64,000 nt of DNA from Arthrobacter sp. SLBN-100. GTDB lineage: Bacteria > Actinomycetota > Actinomycetes > Actinomycetales > Micrococcaceae. The translations under genes were made by a program, and so were the position numbers. Shown here piece after piece: positions 26,480 through 35,171 of the stretch. Location of the stretch: NCBI RefSeq assembly GCF_006715305.1, contig NZ_VFMY01000001.1, forward strand, positions 2,604,001 to 2,668,000, in the 5' to 3' direction. Position 1 is the first letter of the stretch, and every line of letters begins with the position of its first letter. Under the pieces are notes generated by a model. The model made no database searches and was not told the origin of the DNA. It saw nothing but the letters and a program-made list of their open reading frames with translations.

Positions 26480-27463
26480 ATGGCCATTATCAAGGCGAAA
26501 CCGGCTGCCGCCGTGGCCCTCACCATCACCGCACTGCTGGGGCTGGCTGCGTGCGCTGATCCGGGCGCGACGGCGGCGGCAGCACCGACGTCGGGATCCT
26601 CCACCACGGCAGCAGGCAAGACCTTCAACCTGTCCCCGCAGCAGGACCGCTTCAAGGTCTCAGTGGACGCTGACGCCGCCGCGCTGGTCCCCGAAGCCAT
26701 CAAAGCCGACGGCAAACTCACGGTCGTGAGCACCGGCGGCACGGCCCCGCTCAGCACTTTTGCCACGGACAACAAGACTCTGATCGGCAGCGAGGTGGAC
26801 ATTGCTTACGCGGTGGGCGAGACGCTGGGGCTGGAGGTGGAGGTCCTTCCTGTCGCCTGGGCTGACTGGCCCCTCGGCATCGAGTCCTCCAAGTACGAGG
26901 CCGTGCTGTCCAATGTGACTGTCACCGAAGCCCGGAAGGAGAAGTTCGATTTCGCCACCTACCGGAACGACCTGCTGGGCTTCTACGCGAAGAGCGACTC
27001 GGACATCGGCGGGATCAAGGAGGCCAAGGATGTTGCGGGCAAACGCGTCATCGTTGGCTCCGGCACCAACCAGGAAGCCATCCTGGTGCGCTGGGACGAG
27101 GAGAACAAGAAGAACGGCCTGAAGCCGGTTGAGTTCCAGTATTACGACGACGACTCCGCCTCCACGCTTGCCCTGCAGTCCGGCCGCGCGGACCTGACCT
27201 TCGGACCCAATGCCGGGGCCGCCTACAAGGCAGCGCTGGACGGCAAGAGCAAGCGTGTGGGAACCCTCAACGGCGGCTGGCCGCTCACTGCGCAAATCGC
27301 GTTCACCACGAAGAAGGACAACGGTTTGGCCGTCGCCGCGCAGGCCGCGCTGAACGAACTGATCGAGAACGGGACCTACGCCAAGATCCTGGACCGCTGG
27401 GGCCTGTCTTCCGAGGCGATCCAGAAGTCCGAGCTGAACCCGGCGGGCCTGCCCAAGAAGTAA
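26480..27463 (+). CDS. ABC transporter amino-acid-binding lipoprotein (solute-binding family 3)
   Basis: A 327-aa lipoprotein: signal peptide with lipobox GLAAC, lipidated Cys25, then a Thr/Ser linker. The family 3 fold is clear: VDIAYAVGETLGLEVEVLPV, YEAVLSNVTVTEARKEKFDF, and the hinge GKRVIVGSGTNQEAILVRW. AAGGAGG precedes ATG 26480 closely. It should capture a polar amino acid or a quaternary amine, but no permease or ATPase gene follows, so it is an orphan that must use components encoded elsewhere. It sits next to betaine-synthesis genes, which may be coincidence. Confidence 0.87.
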   Translation: MAIIKAKPAAAVALTITALLGLAACADPGATAAAAPTSGSSTTAAGKTFNLSPQQDRFKVSVDADAAALVPEAIKADGKLTVVSTGGTAPLSTFATDNKTLIGSEVDIAYAVGETLGLEVEVLPVAWADWPLGIESSKYEAVLSNVTVTEARKEKFDFATYRNDLLGFYAKSDSDIGGIKEAKDVAGKRVIVGSGTNQEAILVRWDEENKKNGLKPVEFQYYDDDSASTLALQSGRADLTFGPNAGAAYKAALDGKSKRVGTLNGGWPLTAQIAFTTKKDNGLAVAAQAALNELIENGTYAKILDRWGLSSEAIQKSELNPAGLPKK

Positions 27464-27481
27464 GCGGACCTGGCGACGAAT

Positions 27482-27518
27482 GAATCCCCGCCCTGCTCCG
27501 GCAAGGCGGCGATTCTTC
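27482..27518 (+). terminator. Imperfect hairpin after the binding-protein gene
   Basis: GAATCCCCGCCCTG and CAAGGCGGCGATTC pair imperfectly across a CTCCGG loop, followed by TTC. A plausible terminator for the orphan lipoprotein transcript. Confidence 0.45.
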
Positions 27519-27590
27519 GCGTTCTCCCCGCGGCCTTCCGCGGCCTGGTCCGGAAGTGCACTCCTGCAGGTTTGGCAATAGTCTGGCGGG

Positions 27591-28229
27591 ATGGGGACAA
27601 CTACCGTGAACAATGGCGAACAGATCGACAGGCAGTCCCGCATTCTTGAAGCGGCCCTCGATCTGCTGTCCCGCCACGGTATCTCCGGCGTGAGCATGCG
27701 GGCCGTGGCCCGCGAAGCCGGCGTGGCACTGGGCTTGGTGAACTACTACTACGACGACAAGACGAGCCTGATCCGGGCGGCCCTGCACCGCGTCGACGAG
27801 CACGACCTGATGCTGGTGGCACCCGACCCGTCGTCACTCCCTGACGAGCAACTGCGCAAGGCATTGCGGCGGGTTGCGGCCGCCGACCTCCTGACCACCC
27901 GCTACCTGTCCTTGCGCCTGCACCTGTGGGCCCTCGCGCAGGCCGACGAAGACTACGCGCAGATCAACGCTGCTGCCTTTGGCCGCTATATCGATGGACT
28001 TGCGGCGCTCGTCTCTGAAGCCCAGCCCGGGATGCCATGGGAGGAATGCCGGGCGCGGGCCTCCGACATTGTGGTGATACAGAACGGCATGTGGCTGACC
28101 TCGCTTCTTGGTGTGGACCAGGATTCCATCGAGCGAAGCATTGCCCGTACCGAGGAGATCGCCTTCGCCCCGCCGCAGGACAACGCTGGCGGCAAAAAGC
28201 CCAGCGAGGACGCAGTCCAGGAGCGATAA
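27591..28229 (+). CDS. betI: TetR-family regulator, probable BetI-type repressor
   Basis: A 212-aa protein. The TetR HTH lies at about 15-60 (RILEAALDLLSRHGISGVSM, REAGVALGLVNYYYDDKTSL); the C-terminal ligand domain has LRLHLWALAQADEDYAQI, as in BetI. It lies directly upstream of betB and betA, and the gap holds two TTGAAC-N4-GTTCAA palindromes, so choline- or betaine-responsive repression is likely. ATG 27591 has no well-spaced ribosome site; a GTG at 27606 with GGGGA 8 bp upstream is a real alternative. The symbol rests on context more than on sequence identity. Confidence 0.78.
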   Translation: MGTTTVNNGEQIDRQSRILEAALDLLSRHGISGVSMRAVAREAGVALGLVNYYYDDKTSLIRAALHRVDEHDLMLVAPDPSSLPDEQLRKALRRVAAADLLTTRYLSLRLHLWALAQADEDYAQINAAAFGRYIDGLAALVSEAQPGMPWEECRARASDIVVIQNGMWLTSLLGVDQDSIERSIARTEEIAFAPPQDNAGGKKPSEDAVQER

Positions 28230-28269
28230 GCCCCGCGGCATCCCGCGCCACAATCAGCAGCAAGTAATA

Positions 28270-28308
28270 TTGAACGACTGTTCAAATTGCTATTGAACAC
28301 TCGTTCAA
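28270..28308. promoter_or_regulatory. Two BetI-type operators upstream of betB
   Basis: TTGAAC-GACT-GTTCAA (28270-28285) and TTGAAC-ACTC-GTTCAA (28293-28308) are perfect 6-bp dyads with 4-bp spacers. Their centres are 23 bp apart, roughly two helical turns. They closely resemble the published E. coli BetI box core. They end 20 bp before the betB ATG, where repressor would block transcription of betBA. Confidence 0.8.
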
Positions 28309-28328
28309 CTTCTATTACTGTCCTCCGT

Positions 28329-29846
28329 ATGACTTACGCCACACCGTCTCCGGACGTGACAGCATCCACCTTGTTCATCAACGGCTCGTGGGAACCGGCA
28401 GCGTCAGGCGCCGTACGCCACATCCACAACCCTGCTGACGGCGAGCTGGCCGCTACCGTGTCCGAGGCCGGCCGGGAAGATGCCGAGCGGGCCATTGCCG
28501 CAGCCCGGGCGGCCTTCGACTCCGGTATCTGGTCAAGTGTCCCGGCTCCCGAGCGCGGCACCTTCCTGCTCAAGGTCGCGGCGGAACTGCGGGAACGCCG
28601 TGAGAAATTCGCCCGCGCCGAGTCCTTGGACACCGGAAAGCGGATCGTCGAAAGCCGCATCGACATGGACGACATCGCCGCCTGCTTCGAGTACTTCGGC
28701 AGGCTTGCCGGGCAGCAGGCGGGACGCATTGTCGACGCCGGGGACCCCGCCGTCGTCAGCAAAATCGTCTACGAACCGGTGGGTGTCTGCGGCCTGATCA
28801 CGCCGTGGAACTACCCCCTGCTCCAGGCCGCATGGAAGATCGCTCCGGCACTGGCCGCCGGCTGCACCTTCGTCCTCAAGCCGTCCGAACTGACCCCGTC
28901 CACCGCCATCCTGGCCATGCAGCTGCTCCAGGACCTCGGCCTGCCGGACGGCGTCGCCAACCTCGTCACCGGACCCGGCGCCGAGGCGGGCGCACCGCTC
29001 TCGGAACATCCCGCCGTCGACCTCGTCTCCTTCACCGGCGGCCTGGAAACGGGCAAACGTATCGCCGCGGCCGCAGCCGGAACCGTCAAAAAGGTGGCGC
29101 TGGAGCTGGGCGGCAAGAACCCCAACGTGGTGTTCGCCGACGCGGACTTTGACGCCGCCGTCGACAATGCCCTGAACGGGGCCTTCGTCCACTCGGGCCA
29201 GGTCTGCTCGGCGGGGGCACGGCTGGTGGTTGAGGAATCAATAGCGGAACGCTTCGTTGACGAGCTGGTCCGCCGGGCGCAGGACATCCGCCTCGGCGGC
29301 CCCTTTGACGAAGCCGCCGAAACCGGGCCGCTGATCTCCGCGGCCCACCGGGACAAAGTCGACGCCTATGTCCAGCGCGGCCTCCAGGAGGGCGCGCGGC
29401 TGCGGACCGGCGGGGCGGCGCCTCAGGGAGAAAAGTTCGACGGCGGGTTCTACTACCAGCCGACGGTCCTGGACCGCGTTCAAAAGGGAATGTCCGTGGT
29501 GGTGGATGAAGCATTCGGCCCCGTGGTGACCGTCGAGACGTTCCGCACCGAGGACGAGGCCCTGGCCACCGCCAACGACACCATTTACGGGCTGGCCGGC
29601 GCGGTCTGGACCCAGGACGCCGGCAAGGCGCAGCGTGTGGCATCCCGGTTAAGGCACGGCACTGTCTGGATCAATGACTACCACCCCTACCTTCCCCAGG
29701 CCGAGTGGGGCGGCTTCGGCCAGTCCGGCGTCGGCCGCGAGCTGGGCCCTACCGGCTTCGCCGAATACCAGGAAGCCAAGCACATCTACCAGAACACCAG
29801 CCCCCAGGTGACCGGCTGGTTCGCTGACCACGGCAAGGAGAACTAG
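28329..29846 (+). CDS. betB: Betaine aldehyde dehydrogenase
   Basis: A 505-aa NAD-dependent aldehyde dehydrogenase. The general-base Glu is in [10 protein letters not shown] (about residue 259) and the nucleophile in [10 protein letters not shown] (Cys293); [20 protein letters not shown] is the NAD-binding block. With the adjacent choline dehydrogenase it completes choline to glycine betaine, an osmoprotectant. ATG 28329 is chosen because the earlier in-frame start at 28287 lies inside the operator palindromes; no ribosome site is visible, so the mRNA may be leaderless. Its stop abuts the betA ATG with no gap. Confidence 0.92.
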   Translation: MTYATPSPDVTASTLFINGSWEPAASGAVRHIHNPADGELAATVSEAGREDAERAIAAARAAFDSGIWSSVPAPERGTFLLKVAAELRERREKFARAESLDTGKRIVESRIDMDDIAACFEYFGRLAGQQAGRIVDAGDPAVVSKIVYEPVGVCGLITPWNYPLLQAAWKIAPALAAGCTFVLKPSELTPSTAILAMQLLQDLGLPDGVANLVTGPGAEAGAPLSEHPAVDLVSFTGGLETGKRIAAAAAGTVKKVALELGGKNPNVVFADADFDAAVDNALNGAFVHSGQVCSAGARLVVEESIAERFVDELVRRAQDIRLGGPFDEAAETGPLISAAHRDKVDAYVQRGLQEGARLRTGGAAPQGEKFDGGFYYQPTVLDRVQKGMSVVVDEAFGPVVTVETFRTEDEALATANDTIYGLAGAVWTQDAGKAQRVASRLRHGTVWINDYHPYLPQAEWGGFGQSGVGRELGPTGFAEYQEAKHIYQNTSPQVTGWFADHGKEN

Positions 29847-31490
29847 ATGCACTTCGACGACATCGAGGACCTCAGCGAGCGCGGGTTCGACTACATCGTC
29901 ATCGGCGGCGGATCCGCCGGGGCGGCCGTGGCAGCGCGGCTGAGCGAGGATCCCAAGGTGACCGTGGCCCTGGTGGAGGCCGGGCCGGATGACCGCAACA
30001 TCCCCGAGATCCTGCAGCTGGACCGCTGGATGGAATTGCTGGAATCCGGCTACGACTGGGACTACCCGGTGGAGCCGCAGGAGAACGGCAACTCCTTCAT
30101 GCGCCACGCCCGCGCCAAGGTCATGGGCGGCTGTTCCAGCCACAACTCCTGCATCGCCTTCTGGGCACCACGCGAAGACCTGGATGAGTGGGAATCCAAG
30201 TACGGGGCCGCCGGCTGGAACGCTGACGCTGCCTGGCCGCTGTACAAGCGGCTGGAAACCAATGAGGACGCCGGTCCGGACGCGCCGCACCACGGCGACT
30301 CAGGCCCCGTGCACCTGATGAACGTGCCCCCGGTGGATCCTGCCGGCGTCGCGCTTTTGGATGCCTGCGAGCAGGCGGGAATCCCCCGCGCGAAGTTCAA
30401 CACCGGAACCACCGTGGTCAACGGCGCCAACTTCTTCCAGATCAACCGCCGCGCGGACGGCACCCGCGCCTCCAGCTCGGTCTCCTACATCCACCCCATT
30501 ATCGAGCGCGCGAACTTCACCCTGCTCACCGGCCTCCGCGCCCGCCAGCTGGTGTTCGACGCGGACAAGCGCTGCACCGGCGTGGATGTGGTGGACTCGG
30601 CGTTCGGCCGGAACTACCGGCTCACGGCGCACCGCGAGGTCATCCTGTCCACCGGTGCCATCGACTCGCCCAAGCTGCTGATGCTTTCCGGCATCGGCCC
30701 GGCCGCGCACCTCGCCCAGCACGGGATCGAGGTCCTGGTGGACTCCCCCGGCGTGGGTGAGCACCTGCAGGACCATCCCGAAGGCGTGGTGCAGTTCGAG
30801 GCGAAGCAGCCCATGGTGCGAACGTCGACGCAGTGGTGGGAGATCGGCATCTTCACCCCCACAGAGGACGGGCTGGACCGGCCGGACCTGATGATGCACT
30901 ACGGATCGGTCCCGTTCGACATGAACACCCTCCGGCACGGCTACCCCACCACGGAAAACGGCTTCAGCCTCACCCCCAACGTCACGCACGCCCGCTCCCG
31001 CGGCACCGTCCGGCTGCGCAGCCGCGACTTCCGTGATAAGCCGATGGTGGACCCGCGCTACTTCACGGATCCCGAAGGCCACGACATGAGGGTGATGGTG
31101 GCCGGCATCCGCAAGGCCCGCGAAATCGCCGCCCAGCCTGCCATGACTGAATGGGCGGGGCGTGAACTCTCCCCTGGTGTCGAGGCGCAGACCGACGAGG
31201 AACTGCGGGACTACATCCGCAAGACGCACAACACCGTGTACCACCCGGTGGGCACCGTGCGGATGGGGCCGGCCGACGACGGGATGTCACCGCTGGATCC
31301 CGAGCTGCGGGTCAAGGGCGTCACCGGACTCCGGGTCGCGGATGCGTCCGTCATGCCTGAGCACGTCACCGTCAACCCCAATATCACCGTCATGATGATC
31401 GGCGAGCGCTGCGCGGACCTCATCCGCGCCGGCCGGTCCGGCGAAACCATGGCTATTGAAGAAATGGAGCTCACCGCGTCCCTCGCCTGA
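29847..31490 (+). CDS. betA: Choline dehydrogenase (GMC oxidoreductase)
   Basis: A 547-aa FAD enzyme. The N-terminal FAD motif is YIVIGGGSAGAAVAARLSED (about 16-35); GMC signature 1 appears as RAKVMGGCSSHNSCIAF. The active-site His is in YHPVGTVRMG (about 465) and the second base in VNPNITVMM (about 510). It oxidises choline to betaine aldehyde and, in this family, often further. The start is in TAGATG immediately after betB, so the two are coupled. Absence of a signal peptide fits a cytoplasmic or peripheral membrane enzyme. Confidence 0.9.
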   Translation: MHFDDIEDLSERGFDYIVIGGGSAGAAVAARLSEDPKVTVALVEAGPDDRNIPEILQLDRWMELLESGYDWDYPVEPQENGNSFMRHARAKVMGGCSSHNSCIAFWAPREDLDEWESKYGAAGWNADAAWPLYKRLETNEDAGPDAPHHGDSGPVHLMNVPPVDPAGVALLDACEQAGIPRAKFNTGTTVVNGANFFQINRRADGTRASSSVSYIHPIIERANFTLLTGLRARQLVFDADKRCTGVDVVDSAFGRNYRLTAHREVILSTGAIDSPKLLMLSGIGPAAHLAQHGIEVLVDSPGVGEHLQDHPEGVVQFEAKQPMVRTSTQWWEIGIFTPTEDGLDRPDLMMHYGSVPFDMNTLRHGYPTTENGFSLTPNVTHARSRGTVRLRSRDFRDKPMVDPRYFTDPEGHDMRVMVAGIRKAREIAAQPAMTEWAGRELSPGVEAQTDEELRDYIRKTHNTVYHPVGTVRMGPADDGMSPLDPELRVKGVTGLRVADASVMPEHVTVNPNITVMMIGERCADLIRAGRSGETMAIEEMELTASLA

Positions 31491-31580
31491 GAGGCGGGGT
31501 CCGGCGGCAGGGCATCAACCTTCCATTTGCCACGGCCGGCCGGTTATCACTATCGTGCTTTTCTGATCTAGGAGTCCCAC

Positions 31581-33182
31581 ATGGCGGAACCCAGCAAGAG
31601 TATTGATTCAAGCGGCATGGACGAGTTTGGTTATACGCAGACCCTGGACCGGAGCATCGGCAAGTTTGCCAGCTTCGCGGCAGGCGTCAGCTACATCTCC
31701 ATCCTCACCGGTGTTTTTCAACTGTTCTATTTTGGTTTTTCCATGGCCGGCCCTGCTTACGCATGGTCCTGGCCCCTGGTCTTCGCCGGCCAGTTGATGG
31801 TGGCGCTGTGTTTTGCCGAACTGGCAGGCCGCTACCCTGTCGCAGGATCGGTATACAACTGGGCCAAGCGGCTCGCCACCGGGACGTGGTCCTGGCTGGC
31901 CGGCTGGCTGCTGCTCATCTCGTCCATCGTGGCGCTCGGCGCCGTTGCCTTGGCCCTGCAGCTCACCCTGCCGCAGCTCTGGTCCGGCTTCCAGATCATC
32001 GGGGACGGGACGGGCACCTACGACTTTGCCCTCAACGGCGTGCTGCTGGCGAGCATCATGATCGCAATCTCCACCATGATCAACGCCTTCGGCGTGAAAC
32101 TCATGACCAGGATCAACAGCATCGGCGTGTTCGTGGAGCTGACCGCGGCCGTGCTGCTGATTCTCGCACTGGGCTGGCACGTGGTGCGGGGGCCCGAGGT
32201 CTTCTTCGACACCGCCGGTTTCGGGGAAGGCCACGACCTCGGCTTCTTCGGCGTGTTCCTTATCGGCGCCATGGCCTCCGGCTACGTCATGTACGGCTTT
32301 GACACCGCAAGCTCCCTGGGCGAGGAAACCAAGGATCCCAAGCGGACAGCACCGAAGGCCATCCTCCGTGCGGTGACGGCGTCCTTCCTGCTGGGCGGCC
32401 TCATCCTGCTCTTTGGCATCCTGGCAGCTCCGGACCTGGGCGACCCCAAACTCGGCGCGGCCGACGGCGGCCTCCAGTACCTGGTGCTCTCAGTGCTCGG
32501 GGGCCCCTTCGGCAAAGCCTTCCTGCTGTGCATCGTGGTGGCCGTGGTGGTCTGCACCCTCGCCGTCCACGCCGCCGCCATCCGCATGATGTTCGCCATG
32601 GCCCGGGACAACAACCTGCCGTTCAGCCAGCAGCTCAGCAAGGTGGACCCCGTCCGCAGGACCCCCACCGTTGCCGCGATCGTCATCGGTGTCCTGGCCG
32701 TGATCCCGCTGGTGGTCAACGTGATGCAGCCGGCGATTTTCACCATCCTGTCCAGCATCAGCATCGTCCTGATCTACCTGTCCTACCTGCTGGTCACCGT
32801 TCCGATGCTTCGGAACCGGCTGCAGAAGAAGTGGCCGCTGGCCGATGACGGCTCCGAGCCCGGCTTCAGCCTGGGCAAGTGGGGGTTGCCGGTGAACATC
32901 CTCGCGGTCCTGTGGGGCGGCGCCATGACGCTGAACCTGGTCTGGCCGCGGCCGGAGATCTACAACTCGGTGCCGCCGTTCGAGTGGTACCTGCAGTGGG
33001 GCGGCGTGCTCTTCGTAGCCGCCGTCACCGGGGGCGGGGCCCTGCTCTACCGGCTGAAGATCCGCCATCAGACGGGGGTACTCGCGGAGCACGCGGCAGC
33101 GGTTGCGGCGCATCCATCGTCACGCTCCGACCGGGAGGTTACGTCAGCTGAAGCCCACCCTGCGGAGGCCACAGTGGCCTAG
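31581..33182 (+). CDS. APC-family permease of the betaine module
   Basis: A 533-aa membrane protein with about twelve helices, of the amino acid/choline transporter branch of APC (FASFAAGVSYISILTGVFQL, LAGRYPVAGSVYNWAKRLAT, SGYVMYGFDTASSLGEETKD). TAGGAG lies 6 bp before ATG 31581. It follows betA by 90 bp in the same direction and ends in a strong terminator, so it is probably part of the bet transcription unit. Uptake of choline or a choline precursor is the natural guess; the family also carries GABA and other amines. Confidence 0.82.
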   Translation: MAEPSKSIDSSGMDEFGYTQTLDRSIGKFASFAAGVSYISILTGVFQLFYFGFSMAGPAYAWSWPLVFAGQLMVALCFAELAGRYPVAGSVYNWAKRLATGTWSWLAGWLLLISSIVALGAVALALQLTLPQLWSGFQIIGDGTGTYDFALNGVLLASIMIAISTMINAFGVKLMTRINSIGVFVELTAAVLLILALGWHVVRGPEVFFDTAGFGEGHDLGFFGVFLIGAMASGYVMYGFDTASSLGEETKDPKRTAPKAILRAVTASFLLGGLILLFGILAAPDLGDPKLGAADGGLQYLVLSVLGGPFGKAFLLCIVVAVVVCTLAVHAAAIRMMFAMARDNNLPFSQQLSKVDPVRRTPTVAAIVIGVLAVIPLVVNVMQPAIFTILSSISIVLIYLSYLLVTVPMLRNRLQKKWPLADDGSEPGFSLGKWGLPVNILAVLWGGAMTLNLVWPRPEIYNSVPPFEWYLQWGGVLFVAAVTGGGALLYRLKIRHQTGVLAEHAAAVAAHPSSRSDREVTSAEAHPAEATVA

Positions 33183-33231
33183 AGCCACTGCTCCCGGACC
33201 GTCAACTGGAACCTGACGGCGTTCCTCGGAA

Positions 33232-33274
33232 GGGTCGACGGCGGCACTCACCTCAGTGCCGCCGTCGACCCTTT
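33232..33274 (+). terminator. Strong intrinsic terminator of the bet operon
   Basis: GGGTCGACGGCGGCACT, a 6-nt loop CACCTC, and the perfect complement, then TTT. The segment from the permease TAG through this hairpin (33180-33271) has a diverged, ungapped counterpart at 63852-63943. Confidence 0.88.
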
Positions 33275-33427
33275 CTCAACGCTTTAAGCAGGTTGACGAA
33301 ACGTCGATTTTCGGCGTTCAACATGCAGGCGAAGTCCGAAGGAGCAACCACGTTTCAAGGGTTTAGGGCTTACCGGACCGAAGAGAACGCGATTAAAATG
33401 ACGGGGCAGGCTTGGCGTTGAGGGAAC

Positions 33428-33465
33428 AAAAAGAAAGCTGGCCAGCATGTGCCGGCCAGCTTCTT
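33428..33465 (-). terminator. Terminator of cspA
   Basis: Read on the minus strand, AAGCTGGCC pairs with GGCCAGCTT over a 10-nt loop, followed by a T-rich TTCTTTTTG. It begins about 10 bp after the cspA stop. Confidence 0.8.
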
Positions 33466-33474
33466 GATAACCGC

Positions 33475-33678
33475 TTAGAGCGGCTGGATGTTCTCCGCCT
33501 GCGGACCCTTAGGGCCCTGGGTGATGTCGAACTGAACCTTCTGGTTCTCGTCCAGGGAGCGGTAACCGCTGGAGGCGATTGCCGAAAAGTGTGCGAACAC
33601 GTCAGCGCTTCCGTCGTCGGGGGCGATGAAACCGAAGCCCTTTTCGGCGTTGAACCACTTGACCGTACCTGTTGCCAT
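33475..33678 (-). CDS. cspA: Cold-shock protein, CspA family
   Basis: A 67-aa single cold-shock domain: [20 protein letters not shown] carries RNP-1 (KGFGFI) and DVFAHF carries RNP-2. It is a small RNA chaperone binding single-stranded nucleic acid. ATG 33678 has AAGGAA 6 bp upstream; the open reading to 33741 is untranslated leader. The long leader is typical of Csp genes and may carry cold-responsive structure. Monocistronic, with its own terminator. Confidence 0.95.
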   Translation of the reverse strand: MATGTVKWFNAEKGFGFIAPDDGSADVFAHFSAIASSGYRSLDENQKVQFDITQGPKGPQAENIQPL

Positions 33679-33829
33679 GCTTGTTTCCTTCACGGGTCGC
33701 GAGCCGGATCCGCTTTTCGGATTGCCGTCCCCGCCACTCACCCCATGAGCCTATGGGCTAGCAGTGGGGGCGGGCAAGAGAATGGTCAAAGGCTGGACTC
33801 CTGGAGGACGGGGCACACGACCTTGCAGG

Positions 33830-33858
33830 CCCATTCAACTTCGGGGAGGTTGAATGGG
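33830..33858 (+). promoter_or_regulatory. Hairpin presenting the ribosome site of the protease gene
   Basis: CCCATTCAAC (33830-33839) and GTTGAATGGG (33849-33858) form a perfect 10-bp stem, with the loop TTCGGGGAG holding most of the Shine-Dalgarno-like GGGGAGG. The stem ends 3 nt before the ATG at 33862. It also contains a mini-ORF (Met-Gly-Lys-stop, 33854-33865) whose TGA overlaps the real ATG. Translational control is likely, though a dyad DNA operator is equally compatible. Confidence 0.55.
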
Positions 33859-33861
33859 TAA

Positions 33862-34719
33862 ATGACCGAAATACCGATATCCGCACCGACTTACAGATCC
33901 CTGTTGTTGAAGCTTTACTGGCTGAATCCCGACAACGAATACAAGGAGCTTTCGACAGGCACCGGGTTCCTAGTCCAGCATGAATTTCGAGACTACTTGA
34001 TAACCAACCGGCACGTTCTTTCGGGCAGAACCACGTCGGGAGAGTACATCTCCTCTCACGGGGTTGCCCCGACGCACGTCCGGATTCTTCATAATTCTGT
34101 TTGGAAGCTAGGCGAGTACATCGAGCTGGAAGAGCCCCTATTTGACGAGCCGGATGTCAATCAGCGTCGACCACGCTGGCTCGAGCACCCGCGCGGATTC
34201 AAGGTGGATGTCGTTGCGCTGCCTGTAACCCGGGACGGCAAGGACTACAAAAGTCAGATAATTCGGCATAGATATGAACTACCTGATACCACCGCTCCGA
34301 GGCCCTACCTTCGCCCGTCCGATACGGTGCACATCGTTGGGTTCCCCTTCGGTCTCACTTCTCACGGGTCCTTCGCCATCTGGACCAAGGGCTCAATGGC
34401 ATCAGAACCCGAGCTTGACTACGGGGATGCTCCCCGCTTCCTAGTCGATGCCCGGACTCGAGAGGGACAGTCGGGTTCACCTGTGATTGTCCACTTTTCG
34501 TCGAATACCCCGCCGATGATGTTCACAGACAACACAATGAGGAGTCATATTGTTGAAAAGTCATACCTGTTGGGCGTCTACTCGGGGCGAGTGAACAAGG
34601 CATCCGATATAGGCATTGTGTGGAAGGCTTCAATCGTGGCAACCATCCTGAAGAAGCAGCTTCGCAACCCACTGCCTGCTGAGGACGAATATACGGATTC
34701 TTTGATTCCGACACTCTAA
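33862..34719 (+). CDS. Trypsin-like serine protease (Trypsin_2 type), accessory cassette
   Basis: A 285-aa protein with no signal peptide, hence cytoplasmic. The catalytic triad is visible: His51 in YLITNRHVLSG, Asp116 in FKVDVVALPV, Ser204 in EGQSGSPVIV. GTGFLVQ at 33-39 opens the first barrel. An in-frame TAA lies immediately upstream, so ATG 33862 is the earliest start. Base composition is visibly more A/T-rich than in neighbours, and codon use differs, suggesting transfer. Cytoplasmic trypsin-like proteases of this type often occur as effectors in bacterial conflict systems; here the next genes are a cupin-like and a membrane/PLD-like protein. Target unknown. Confidence 0.82.
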   Translation: MTEIPISAPTYRSLLLKLYWLNPDNEYKELSTGTGFLVQHEFRDYLITNRHVLSGRTTSGEYISSHGVAPTHVRILHNSVWKLGEYIELEEPLFDEPDVNQRRPRWLEHPRGFKVDVVALPVTRDGKDYKSQIIRHRYELPDTTAPRPYLRPSDTVHIVGFPFGLTSHGSFAIWTKGSMASEPELDYGDAPRFLVDARTREGQSGSPVIVHFSSNTPPMMFTDNTMRSHIVEKSYLLGVYSGRVNKASDIGIVWKASIVATILKKQLRNPLPAEDEYTDSLIPTL

Positions 34720-34789
34720 GTCTGGTGTATTCCAGCTATCGGTGCCGGAAGGCTGGCTCACAGTAAATCCTCAGGTTTGGGGCACATAA

Positions 34790-34831
34790 TTGACCGAAGC
34801 TCCGGTCAACCGCTATTTGATTGGAGCTTCG
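34790..34831 (+). promoter_or_regulatory. Overlapping, mutually exclusive inverted repeats
   Basis: TTGACCG-N6-CGGTCAA (34790-34809) is a perfect dyad. Its middle, CGAAGCTCC (34795-34803), is also the perfect complement of GGAGCTTCG (34823-34831). In RNA the two stems cannot form together, a switch- or attenuator-like layout. It lies 71 bp after the protease stop. The 34720-35171 interval otherwise holds no supportable gene. Confidence 0.45.
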
Positions 34832-35171
34832 CCATTGCAGGCCCCCAGGCAGGATTGAAGTCGCGCCCGAGCGCCGGGGAAGCGCCGCAAGTTGTTCGTT
34901 TTGGGCCGGCCCTTGGATTATCGTTGCGATTCCTGGCTGCGACGCAAGGATTTAAGAGGGCGCAGGGAGTCTTCAGGGGACCCCCTGTCAGCCCTAGCTT
35001 TACATAATCTCCGTTATCGGCGTTTGAGTACGAGAGTAGAAGTAGCTGCGAGACTCCTGTTCCATGACTAATCGGTGTTTCGCTGACGACCTGCCGAGCC
35101 GGACTCCGGCAGCTCAACCCGGGACGCTATTATTCGTAGGGCTTTTCGAAGTAGAGCGAATAGGGGCTCAG

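Noticed and set aside
34777..35007. 76-codon frame between protease and cupin genes
   Set aside because: It has no ribosome site, no domain and an unnatural composition, and it covers the overlapping inverted repeats.
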